Source: Thermoproteota archaeon (GTDB lineage: Archaea; Thermoproteota; Thermoprotei_A; Sulfolobales; Ignisphaeraceae). From it: 64,000 nucleotides of DNA. Under the pieces are notes generated by a model, which had not been told where the DNA came from, made no database searches, and saw nothing but the letters and a program-made list of their open reading frames with translations. This document shows, piece after piece, positions 55,214 to 62,588 of the stretch. A program made the translations under genes and the position numbers. The stretch spans positions 144,001-208,000 of the forward strand of contig JAUQPB010000002.1 in NCBI GenBank assembly GCA_030550585.1, in the 5' to 3' direction. Each line of letters starts with the position of its first letter. The stretch's first letter is position 1.

Positions 55214-56467
55214 CTAAGAAAGGTATTTCCTGGGATCAGCTATTCTACCCTCTATAGCTGTAGCAGCGGCTACAGCGGGTGATGAGAGGTACACCTTGCT
55301 ATCTCTATGTCCCATTCTACCCGGGAAGTTTCTGTTTGTTGTTGCCACAGCAACTTCGCCAGCTGCTAAAAGACCCATGTGAGCACCTACACATGGTCCG
55401 CATGTTGGGGGTGCTATAGTGCATCCTGCACTAGCAAGAATGTCTATATAGCCTCTTTTCAGAGCCTCCATATAGACCTTTCTAGAAGCTGGTGATACTA
55501 TACATCTTACACCATCTTTTACCTTTCTCCCATGCAATATTCGTGCAGCTATCTCTATGTCCTCCAACCTGCCATTTGTACACGAGCCTATGAAAACCTG
55601 GTCAACCTCTACGTTGCTTACTTCACCAACACCTTTAACATTGTCAACATCCGGTGGAGCAGCTACCACAGGCTCCAATTTAGAGACTTCAACAATAAGC
55701 TCATCAACATAGCCATCTTCTTTTTCCCAATCAACATCCCTGTAAATGGTATACCCTCTTTCATTTAGCCACTTCCTAGCAACCTCATCAACTGGCATAA
55801 TAGCCGACTCAGCGCTCATCTCTGTGCACATATTTGTTAACGTCATTCTAGAGTCTACACTTAGATACTTCAGTGTATCACCTCTAAACTCAACAGCTCT
55901 ACCAAGCATACCGTCAGTACCTATACTACCTATTATGTGAAGCGCTATATCCTTGCTCATAACACCTTTCGGCATGGCCCCTGTTAAAACAACCTTAGCC
56001 GTTTCAGGCACCTTAAGCCACAGCATCCCAAACATCATGGCAATAGCTGCATCGGTACTTCCAACCCCAGTAGCATAAACACCTATGGCACCAATTGTTG
56101 GTGTATGGCTATCTGCTCCAACAACAACCATGCCAGGTCTAACAAGACCATCTTCAACAACAACTTGGTGGCTAATACCATAACCCACATCGAATAGTTT
56201 CACCCCATACTCTTTTGCAAATCTCCTCATCTCCTTGTGAACAGTAGCAGCAGCAACGTGTGGGGCTGGAGAAGAGTGGTCAATGAAGAAAAATGCTCTT
56301 TCTACAGCAACTCTTCTCTTTAATTCGAGCTCTTTTTCAACAACATCTATTACAAGCGGCGCTGTGCCATCTTGTGCATAGACAGCATCAATGTTTATGA
56401 CAACTATCTCTCCTGGTGAGACATTTCTGCCAATTGCTTTAGACACTATCCTATCTATCAAGCCCAT
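55214..56467 (-). CDS. Aconitase/isopropylmalate dehydratase family large subunit
   Basis: A 417-residue catalytic subunit with [4Fe-4S] ligands in GSCTNGR (near 297) and PTCGPCVGAHMG (near 353), ADSHTPTIGAIG (near 120) and TNRNFPGRMG (near 380). It is a paralogue of 17443-18693; unlike that copy its substrate-contacting N-terminal segment reads IDHSSPAPHVAAA. It lies 12 nt before its small subunit and 36 nt behind the citrate-synthase-like gene. Likely citrate to isocitrate given its neighbours; homocitrate or isopropylmalate are alternatives. Confidence 0.82.
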   Translation of the reverse strand: MGLIDRIVSKAIGRNVSPGEIVVINIDAVYAQDGTAPLVIDVVEKELELKRRVAVERAFFFIDHSSPAPHVAAATVHKEMRRFAKEYGVKLFDVGYGISHQVVVEDGLVRPGMVVVGADSHTPTIGAIGVYATGVGSTDAAIAMMFGMLWLKVPETAKVVLTGAMPKGVMSKDIALHIIGSIGTDGMLGRAVEFRGDTLKYLSVDSRMTLTNMCTEMSAESAIMPVDEVARKWLNERGYTIYRDVDWEKEDGYVDELIVEVSKLEPVVAAPPDVDNVKGVGEVSNVEVDQVFIGSCTNGRLEDIEIAARILHGRKVKDGVRCIVSPASRKVYMEALKRGYIDILASAGCTIAPPTCGPCVGAHMGLLAAGEVAVATTNRNFPGRMGHRDSKVYLSSPAVAAATAIEGRIADPRKYLS

Positions 56468-56503
56468 TCAAGGAACACCTCAAGAAAATCTTCGAATATC
56501 TTT

Positions 56504-57808
56504 TTACCGTGTCTTTCTCTCGACCTCGGGAAAATGCTTCTTCACGATTTCAAGCATTTCACTATCTGATAGTGGCTCAACTCTATTGGTCTTATTGAAC
56601 AGCTCTACAATTTCGTTGTATATTGCAACAACTCTTGGATCATCTTTTGATATATGGTTATATCCGAGATAGTTCTTAAGCCAGATTACAATAGCCGACC
56701 TTCCAGAGTATGGGGTTATTGCGACAGAGTATGGTAGTCCCAGAACCTTCACTGGATCGAATGGCAAGTAAACCTCCGGGTTCTTTAAAAGACCGTCGGC
56801 ATGTATACCTGCTTTTGTTCTAAAAGCATTCTTACCTACAATTGGGTAGTGCTCAATTATTTTGAGCCCCATCCTCTCAAAGAGTTCAGGTAGCTTTGAC
56901 AAAGCCTTCAAATTTATTCTGTTGTCACCTCTTATAGAAGCATAGTGAATAGCCATAATTTCTAGTGGGCAGTTACCAGCTCTTTCACCAATGCCTAGAA
57001 GAGTGCAGTTGCCAGCTGCTGCACCATAAATCCATGCCGCAAGTTGATTAGCTACAACAAGCCCAAAGTCGTTATGACCATGAAACTCTATATACTCTTG
57101 TGGAATGCCAGTAGCCCTCCTAATTGCTTGTATAATTGCTGGTATCCCTCTTGGAAGTGGCACCTCTGGAAATGGTAGTCCGAGCCCCAGAGTATCTGGG
57201 AGCTTTATCTTTACAGGTGTTCTGTACTTCTCGCTTAACTCGAGAAGCCTCTTTACAAAGGGTATCACAGCTCCGAAAATATCAGCTCTTGTAATATCCT
57301 CTAGAGACGCTCTAATTGTTATCCCATGACTAAGAGCCTTCTCAGCAACCTCTAAATATTTTCTAAAAGCCTCTTCCCTTGTCGCATTAAACTTGTACTT
57401 TATGTGATAATCAGATATAGACATGAGCATAACAGTCTCGTCAAGCTTCGCATCTATAACAAGCTGGAGATCTGTATGGGTGGCTCTTATCCAGCCTATT
57501 ACCTTTGGATACCTATATCCATATGATAAAAGCCTCTTCACAGCTTCCCTATCCTTTTCTGTATACAGAAATACTTCTGTGCTTTCAATACCTCCCCTAC
57601 CACCAATATCGGCTAAAAGCTCGTAGATCTCCTCACATTCTTCAACAGTGAAAACCCTCCAACCCTGTTGGCCATCTCTAAGTGTAGTATCGGTAAGAAA
57701 AATCTTACTTAGATTTTCCCTAAGCTCAGCATCTGTAACAACAAGTCTTGGCACACTATCAAATGGATAGAGATCTCTGAAAAACTTCATATCCCCATCT
57801 AATCCCAT
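56504..57808 (-). CDS. DRE-TIM metallolyase, Re-citrate synthase-like (isopropylmalate/homocitrate synthase superfamily)
   Basis: A 434-residue TIM-barrel enzyme. TDTTLRDGQQGWR (near 38) carries the DRE-type Arg-Asp-Gly metal/substrate motif, and EFHGHNDFGLVVANQ (near 233) the metal histidines. STEVFLYTEKDREAV, MSISDYHIKYKF, HADGLLKN and the C-terminal SGRSAIVIWLKNYLG recall Re-citrate synthase of Clostridium kluyveri and relatives rather than standard LeuA, which reads DTTLRDGEQ. It heads the operon with the aconitase-like and isocitrate dehydrogenase-like genes. Homocitrate or isopropylmalate synthase activity is the alternative. GGTGATG precedes the ATG. Confidence 0.72.
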   Translation of the reverse strand: MGLDGDMKFFRDLYPFDSVPRLVVTDAELRENLSKIFLTDTTLRDGQQGWRVFTVEECEEIYELLADIGGRGGIESTEVFLYTEKDREAVKRLLSYGYRYPKVIGWIRATHTDLQLVIDAKLDETVMLMSISDYHIKYKFNATREEAFRKYLEVAEKALSHGITIRASLEDITRADIFGAVIPFVKRLLELSEKYRTPVKIKLPDTLGLGLPFPEVPLPRGIPAIIQAIRRATGIPQEYIEFHGHNDFGLVVANQLAAWIYGAAAGNCTLLGIGERAGNCPLEIMAIHYASIRGDNRINLKALSKLPELFERMGLKIIEHYPIVGKNAFRTKAGIHADGLLKNPEVYLPFDPVKVLGLPYSVAITPYSGRSAIVIWLKNYLGYNHISKDDPRVVAIYNEIVELFNKTNRVEPLSDSEMLEIVKKHFPEVERKTR

Positions 57809-57869
57809 GGAAACATCACCAGATATCGCTTAAGTTATACAAGTTTCGTGCAAACCTAAAATAATTGTC

Positions 57870-57879
57870 TTATAATGCT
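57870..57879 (-). promoter_or_regulatory. TATA box of the citrate-synthase-like operon
   Basis: The minus strand reads GCATTATAAG. Predicted start near 57848, about 40 nt ahead of the ATG at 57808. Confidence 0.45.
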
Positions 57880-57912
57880 ATGGTGCGTGTTTATGGACAT
57901 CAGTCTAAAGAA

Positions 57913-57945
57913 CTCCGCACTATTAGTAAATAGTTTAATGCGGAT
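57913..57945. promoter_or_regulatory. Imperfect inverted repeat between the citrate operon and serA
   Basis: TCCGCAC (57914-57920) and TGCGGA (57939-57944) are inverted arms 25 bp apart and resemble the GTGCGGAC/GTCCGCAC pair in the lysW-lysY region, but in the opposite arrangement. A shared amino-acid regulator is possible. Confidence 0.35.
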
Positions 57946-58032
57946 TCTATAACATGAAAGTGCCGTGACAAAGAACCAAACCCTGTAATTGTTATATACC
58001 TTTTAAAATTGCTTAAACACGTTTTAGCCGAT

Positions 58033-58045
58033 AAATTTATATACC
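58033..58045 (+). promoter_or_regulatory. TATA box of serA
   Basis: AAATTTATATACC, predicted start near 58066, just before a GGTG site at 58073-58076. Confidence 0.45.
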
Positions 58046-58077
58046 GATAGGCTTGAACAGAGATTAAGATTTGGTGA

Positions 58078-59013
58078 ACACCTTTTGTCGACAAATACAA
58101 AGTTCTAATAGTTGATAGGGTATCAGAGAAGTTCTTGGATAGCTTGAAGAAGCACGGATTCGAGGTTCATTATAAACCAGGGCTATCAAGGGAAGAGTTG
58201 CTTAGCATTGTAGAGAATTATAATATCCTTGTTTTCAGGGGTAGGCTGAAAATAGATAGGGGGGTTATTGATAGAGGTGCCAATTTGAAGGTCTTAGCTA
58301 GGTATGGTATAGGATTAGATAATGTAGATGTAGAACATGCCGTGAAAAGAGGTATAGCTGTTGTGAATGCCCCCTCAGCCTCAGCTATAAGTGTAGCTGA
58401 ACTGACGATAGCATTGATGTTGACAGTCTATAGAAGACTCTACGACTTTATACACAGTGTTAAATGTGGTGAGTGGTCCAAGGGTAAGCATCTTGGTAGG
58501 GAACTGCATGGTAAAAAACTTGGTGTGATAGGCTTTGGCAGAATTGGTAGCAGGGTTGCTTACTACGCTAAAGCATTTGGCATGGATATAATGGTCTATG
58601 ATATTAGAGATGTTTCTGAAGAGGTCTCAAAACTTGGTGGTGTACAAGTGGATTTGGAGAGGCTTTTAAGCGGAGCAGACGTTGTGACACTTCATGTCCC
58701 TCTAACTCCTTTGACATGGCATATGATAAACGATAAGACGCTGTCTATGATGAGAGACGGCACGGTGTTGGTTAATACCAGTAGGGGCGAGGTCATAGAT
58801 ACAGATGCTTTGCTGAAGCATGTTGATAGACTCGGTGGTGTGGCTCTGGACGTTCTTGAGCAGGAGCCTCCAAAAGATGAGAAGATCTGGAGACTGGTTA
58901 AACATCCAAATGTTGTTGTAACGCCTCATATAGGGGCTGAAACAGTCGAGGCGATGGATAGGATAGCAGATGAGCTTGTGAAAAACATTTTGGAGGCGGT
59001 GAACTGGCTTTGA
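58078..59013 (+). CDS. serA: D-3-phosphoglycerate dehydrogenase; start codon unclear
   Basis: First step of serine synthesis, NAD-dependent. The Rossmann motif GFGRIGSRVAYYAK, the catalytic arginine in NTSRGEVIDTDAL, glutamate in DVLEQEPP and histidine in TPHIGAET are all present; no C-terminal ACT domain. The first standard start in frame is TTG at 58135, but the frame is open from 58078 and encodes KYKVLIVDRVSEKFL, the normal first strand and helix. No ATG/GTG/TTG precedes it in frame. A well-placed TTG at 58085 (8 nt after GGTG) is out of frame by one base. Overlaps the next gene by 4 nt. Confidence 0.9.
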   Translation, partial: TPFVDKYKVLIVDRVSEKFLDSLKKHGFEVHYKPGLSREELLSIVENYNILVFRGRLKIDRGVIDRGANLKVLARYGIGLDNVDVEHAVKRGIAVVNAPSASAISVAELTIALMLTVYRRLYDFIHSVKCGEWSKGKHLGRELHGKKLGVIGFGRIGSRVAYYAKAFGMDIMVYDIRDVSEEVSKLGGVQVDLERLLSGADVVTLHVPLTPLTWHMINDKTLSMMRDGTVLVNTSRGEVIDTDALLKHVDRLGGVALDVLEQEPPKDEKIWRLVKHPNVVVTPHIGAETVEAMDRIADELVKNILEAVNWL

Positions 59014-60032
59014 AATATCTAACACCAGGACCTGTTCAAATACCTAAGCAGGTAGTTGATGCCATTGCAAGACAGCCGCAGTTCCACAGAACAGAAGAGT
59101 TTAGGGCGGTGTTCAAGAGGGTTATCGAAAAGCTTTCAGCAGTGTACAAAACAATTCCTGTGATAATACCTGGAACAGGCACGCTTGCTGTTGATGTGAT
59201 GGTCTATAACTATGTTAATCCAGGAGAGAAGGTAGTTGCAATAACAAATGGAGAGTTTGGGGATAGGCTTATAGAGTCTATAGAGTCTAGGGGTGGGGTT
59301 GTACACAAAATAGAGTGGAGGTATGGAGATGCACCTCCACCAGACATAGTCGAAGACACTGTTAGAAAAGTTGGTGATGTAAAGGCGATTGCAGTTGTTC
59401 ACAACGAGACTAGCACGGGAACCACAAATAGGTTTATCGAGAAATACCAGGATGTTGCAAGCTCATATGGCGCAGTACTTCTCGTTGATAGTGTTTCCCT
59501 CTACCCGGCAGAGGTTTTCAAGAAAGAGATAGACGTTATCGCAACAGCATCTCAAAAAGCATTCATATCACCTCCTGGAGCAGCCATATTATATATAGCT
59601 AAGGAACCTAGGGCAAAGGTTTCTGTACCGCCGTCAATGAACTTAGAGAAGTTTCTTCAAAGCCTTAAGAAGTGGGAGACGCCATATACACCACCAATAA
59701 ACGTTATATATGGTCTCGATGCAGCGCTCGACTATATTCTTGGTATGGGTGTTGACAAGTACCATGAGATGCATAGAGAAAGAGCTGAATATCTATACAA
59801 CAACATTAAATTAACACCAATTGCAAAGCAGGAATTGAGAAGCTATACAGTAACAGCCTTCTATACCAACAGAGCTAAAGACATTATAACAGAGCTGAAG
59901 AAACACGGATATGTTATAGCAGGTGGAATGGGCAAGCTAAAGGACAGCACCATCAGAATAGGTGTAATGGGGGACATAACAATAGAGGATCTTAGAAAGG
60001 TCGTTGAGATAGTGAATAGATATGTGGATTGA
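59010..60032 (+). CDS. Class V aminotransferase, probable phosphoserine aminotransferase (SerC-like)
   Basis: A 340-residue PLP enzyme of the alanine-glyoxylate/serine-pyruvate/phosphoserine group. YLTPGPVQIPKQV at the N-terminus, the PLP-binding GTGTLAVDVMV (near 55), VLLVDSVSLYPAE (near 158) and the lysine in ATASQKAFISPPGAA (near 188) are typical. In archaea such proteins often replace SerC, and the 4-nt overlap with serA supports 3-phosphohydroxypyruvate as substrate. The TTG at 59010 overlaps the serA stop. It overlaps the DUF89 gene by 11 nt. Confidence 0.85.
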   Translation: MKYLTPGPVQIPKQVVDAIARQPQFHRTEEFRAVFKRVIEKLSAVYKTIPVIIPGTGTLAVDVMVYNYVNPGEKVVAITNGEFGDRLIESIESRGGVVHKIEWRYGDAPPPDIVEDTVRKVGDVKAIAVVHNETSTGTTNRFIEKYQDVASSYGAVLLVDSVSLYPAEVFKKEIDVIATASQKAFISPPGAAILYIAKEPRAKVSVPPSMNLEKFLQSLKKWETPYTPPINVIYGLDAALDYILGMGVDKYHEMHRERAEYLYNNIKLTPIAKQELRSYTVTAFYTNRAKDIITELKKHGYVIAGGMGKLKDSTIRIGVMGDITIEDLRKVVEIVNRYVD

Positions 60033-60834
60033 CGATAGCTACTGCAAACTCTGTCTAATCTACTCCAGATCCAAAGACCTTGTAGAGCTTGGCCATGGAG
60101 ACAAGCTACCAAAGCTTTTGAAGAGGCTTGCAAAAATAGTTGAGGAAGAGGATAGCAGGTCAGAGGCGTTTGCAAAATCATTTGAATATATCAAGAAATT
60201 GACGAGGTCTAAAGATCCTTATCAAGAGAGGAAGAAAATGCTAAAAGAAATTGGAAAGAGGATAGCAGAGAAGGTCGAAAAGTATCTGGAGAGTGTTGAC
60301 TGGGATATCAGAGAAGCTATTAGGATATCTGCAGCTGCAAACATTATAGATACTAGTGTTCTTGGGTATGAAAATACGAGAAGCTTGGATGAGGCCATAT
60401 GGGATAAGCCAGTAATAGAGGATGGTTTTGAGATTCCAAAGGATGAGGATATATATGTTGTTTTAGACAATGCGGGTGAGGCAGAGATAGACAAGGTTTT
60501 AGCGAAGGCGCTTACACAAAATGGTTATAGAACCTTCATAGTTGTTAGGAACAAGGCATACGAAATAGATGAGATAGAACACGACTTTGAAGAAAAAAGC
60601 TTTAACGTTATATCAACCCCTGGTAGCATATCTCCTGTGGCATACATAGACAGAGGCTTCATAATAGCTAAAGGGATTGCAAATGCCGAAGCCTACGCAG
60701 AATTTGGAAAAACTAGGTCTCTTCACCTTCTGAGAGCTAAATGCGATGTAATAGCGAAGAGGTTTGGTGTGCCAAAGAATTCGGTGCTTATAGTATCAGG
60801 GGATAGAATAAAGAGTATTTTAACAGGGAGGTAG
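60022..60834 (+). CDS. DUF89 metal-dependent phosphatase; candidate phosphoserine phosphatase
   Basis: A 270-residue archaeal DUF89 protein. The N-terminal CKLCLIYSRS, the helical domain, and the conserved VVLDNAGEAEIDKVLA (near 155) with the metal-binding Asp-Asn are family hallmarks; AKGIANAEAYAEFG near 213 corresponds to the later conserved segment. Characterised DUF89 proteins are metal-dependent phosphatases of sugar phosphates and damaged metabolites. Here the gene overlaps the SerC-like gene by 11 nt and no other phosphatase is in the operon, so hydrolysis of phosphoserine is a reasonable but unproven assignment. Confidence 0.78.
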   Translation: MWIDDSYCKLCLIYSRSKDLVELGHGDKLPKLLKRLAKIVEEEDSRSEAFAKSFEYIKKLTRSKDPYQERKKMLKEIGKRIAEKVEKYLESVDWDIREAIRISAAANIIDTSVLGYENTRSLDEAIWDKPVIEDGFEIPKDEDIYVVLDNAGEAEIDKVLAKALTQNGYRTFIVVRNKAYEIDEIEHDFEEKSFNVISTPGSISPVAYIDRGFIIAKGIANAEAYAEFGKTRSLHLLRAKCDVIAKRFGVPKNSVLIVSGDRIKSILTGR

Positions 60835-60866
60835 CCAAAATATTTTAAACTATGCCCAACCTTTTT

Positions 60867-60969
60867 GCACGATCTGTGCATGATATTGTATTGTTGTAGA
60901 AGGCACGATCTTAGAGTCTGCTAGACTATTCTAGAGTTTTGATGTTCGAATACAATGTTTGTATTGTTG
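60867..60969. promoter_or_regulatory. Direct and inverted repeats upstream of the PhoU-like gene
   Basis: GCACGATCT occurs at 60867-60875 and 60903-60911 (36 bp apart). TTGTATTGTTG occurs at 60886-60896 and 60959-60969 (73 bp apart). AATACAA-TGT-TTGTATT (60949-60965) is a perfect inverted repeat overlapping the second copy. The cluster lies between 50 and 160 bp upstream of the TATA box and looks like a multi-site operator. Confidence 0.45.
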
Positions 60970-61020
60970 ATGGAATGTATTATTAAATATATGTATAGAT
61001 TTCTGAGACCCATTATAGCT

Positions 61021-61028
61021 TATAAATC
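61021..61028 (+). promoter_or_regulatory. TATA box of the PhoU-like regulator gene
   Basis: CTTATAAATC, predicted start near 61050, which would place the GTG at 61051 at the very 5' end and favours the GTG at 61060. Confidence 0.45.
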
Positions 61029-61059
61029 TGGACAACTATAGCTATGGCTGGTGTGTATA

Positions 61060-62094
61060 GTGGCTGTTTATAGAAGGCGTGTGCAGAGGATAGGCAAGTC
61101 AACATATATAGTGTCCTTGCCCAACTCGTGGGCCAAGGAAATTGGTCTAGAACCCAAAATGAATGTTATTATGGAGGTTCTACCCGATCTATCTCTAAGG
61201 ATATATGTTCCCTATAAACAGGAGAGAGGTAGCATATCAGAGCATACAGTCTATGTAGATCCTAACTACTCAGACGAAGATATTGTTAGGGAGATCATAG
61301 GCGGATATGTTGCTGGGGCTTCGACGGTTAAGCTTGTTTATAAGGGTGTTAAGAGGGAGTTTATTGAGAAAGCTGTTTCTGTTGCTAAAGAGAAGCTAAT
61401 GGGACTTGAGGTAATAGATGAGGATGCAACTAGTGTAACGCTTCAGATTGTTGTTGACCCAAATCTAAGTAACCTAAATAGTGTTACAAAGAGGATGACA
61501 AGGTTAGCTATAAGTATGCACGAAGATATAATATCATATTTGACTGGGACAACAGATAAAAGCATATTAGAAGCTGTTATAGCTCGCGATAATCTTGTTG
61601 ACAAATTATATCTACTCGCTTTGAGGCAGTTAATAGCTATTCTAAGTGACCCCTATGAAATGGGTAGAAAGGGGCTCAAATACTACGACGCTATATACAT
61701 GACAATGTTTCTAAAAAGTGTTGAGAGGGTAGGAGATCATGCAGTGAATATATCAAAATCATTGCAAGCATTAGAAACACCGCCAAAGTTCATATCAAAT
61801 CTATATGCAAATGCTATAGAGATATTCAAGGGTATATGCGAAGCATATTTGGTGCCTGACAAGAACATGGCTATAAACATAACGAAGAAAATAGAAGAGC
61901 TGAAGCAACTAGAAGAGGAGATTAGAAAAAGCTATAGAGAAGAGTTAGCAAAACAGACAGTAGTAACAAGAATATTGGATGCCATATCAAGGATAATAGC
62001 TAGAAGCGTAGACATAGCAGAAGAGGTTATAGACATATATGCTCTCAAGAAAATGGATAAGATACCGTCGAAAGCAGAGGAAAATGAAGAGTAA
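61060..62094 (+). CDS. PhoU-domain protein with N-terminal SpoVT/AbrB-like domain
   Basis: About 344 residues. The N-terminus (VQRIGKSTYIVSLPNSWAKEIGL) is an AbrB/SpoVT-type swapped-hairpin DNA-binding or dimerisation domain. Residues about 150-330 contain PhoU-like helices, with RVGDHAVNISKSL (near 230) and RSVDIAEEVIDIY near the end marking the metal-binding three-helix repeats. In archaea this fusion is regarded as a phosphate-uptake regulator. No pst transporter is adjacent. GTG at 61060 is preferred over GTG at 61051 because of the TATA spacing. Confidence 0.8.
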   Translation: MAVYRRRVQRIGKSTYIVSLPNSWAKEIGLEPKMNVIMEVLPDLSLRIYVPYKQERGSISEHTVYVDPNYSDEDIVREIIGGYVAGASTVKLVYKGVKREFIEKAVSVAKEKLMGLEVIDEDATSVTLQIVVDPNLSNLNSVTKRMTRLAISMHEDIISYLTGTTDKSILEAVIARDNLVDKLYLLALRQLIAILSDPYEMGRKGLKYYDAIYMTMFLKSVERVGDHAVNISKSLQALETPPKFISNLYANAIEIFKGICEAYLVPDKNMAINITKKIEELKQLEEEIRKSYREELAKQTVVTRILDAISRIIARSVDIAEEVIDIYALKKMDKIPSKAEENEE

Positions 62095-62297
62095 TAGGAA
62101 ATAATATGCCAAGTAAAAATATGATGCTGTAATCTCAGTTTCAAGTTCAATATGACCATGTATGCATAACGCAGATTTTCAATATCTGTCAACAAAGATT
62201 TTACATAGATATGTTTTTATGTTTTTGTAGAGTTTTTCAGAATGAGTTGTTGAACCACTAGTAATGTGGATATAGTCAAATGTTTCATTAGAATTTT

Positions 62298-62576
62298 CTA
62301 CAACGTAAGGTCTTTATACATAACTATTCTTTTAGCATCGAATCCCAGAACAACTGTAGCAAGCTTAATAATATTTTCAAGTGTAGGCTCTTTTCTAACA
62401 CTCTTCACAAGTTTTTTATCGTCAAAGCCACTTGAAAGCAAAGCGAAGATTATTTTGTTGAGTAGTCTTCTACCATCGGAATTAAGAACAAGTCTCTTAT
62501 CAAAATACTTGTCAACATTTGTCAAAAGCTCAAATAAAAGGCTCTTCACATATTCCAATGTTGTACACCGAAACAT
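62298..62576 (-). CDS. Small helical protein of unknown function
   Basis: The 92 residues are unrecognised. Composition is normal for a soluble helical protein: YVKSLLFELLTNVDKYFDKRL, then RRLLNKIIFALLSSGFDDKKLVKSV and ENIIKLATVVLGFDAKRI. It starts 12 nt after the stop of the deacetylase gene on the same strand, which suggests co-transcription. An opposite-strand frame across the same bases (62266-62583) has a low-complexity hydrophobic translation and is taken as its shadow. Confidence 0.55.
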   Translation of the reverse strand: MFRCTTLEYVKSLLFELLTNVDKYFDKRLVLNSDGRRLLNKIIFALLSSGFDDKKLVKSVRKEPTLENIIKLATVVLGFDAKRIVMYKDLTL

Positions 62577-62588
62577 GCAATAAATATT

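Noticed and set aside
60943-60955. GTTCGAATAC resembling a tRNA T-loop
   Set aside because: No acceptor stem, anticodon arm or CCA-end pairing around it; it is part of the AATACAA inverted repeat.
62266-62583. Plus-strand frame of 105 codons
   Set aside because: Mirror of the 92-residue minus-strand gene; serine/leucine-rich translation typical of an antisense shadow.
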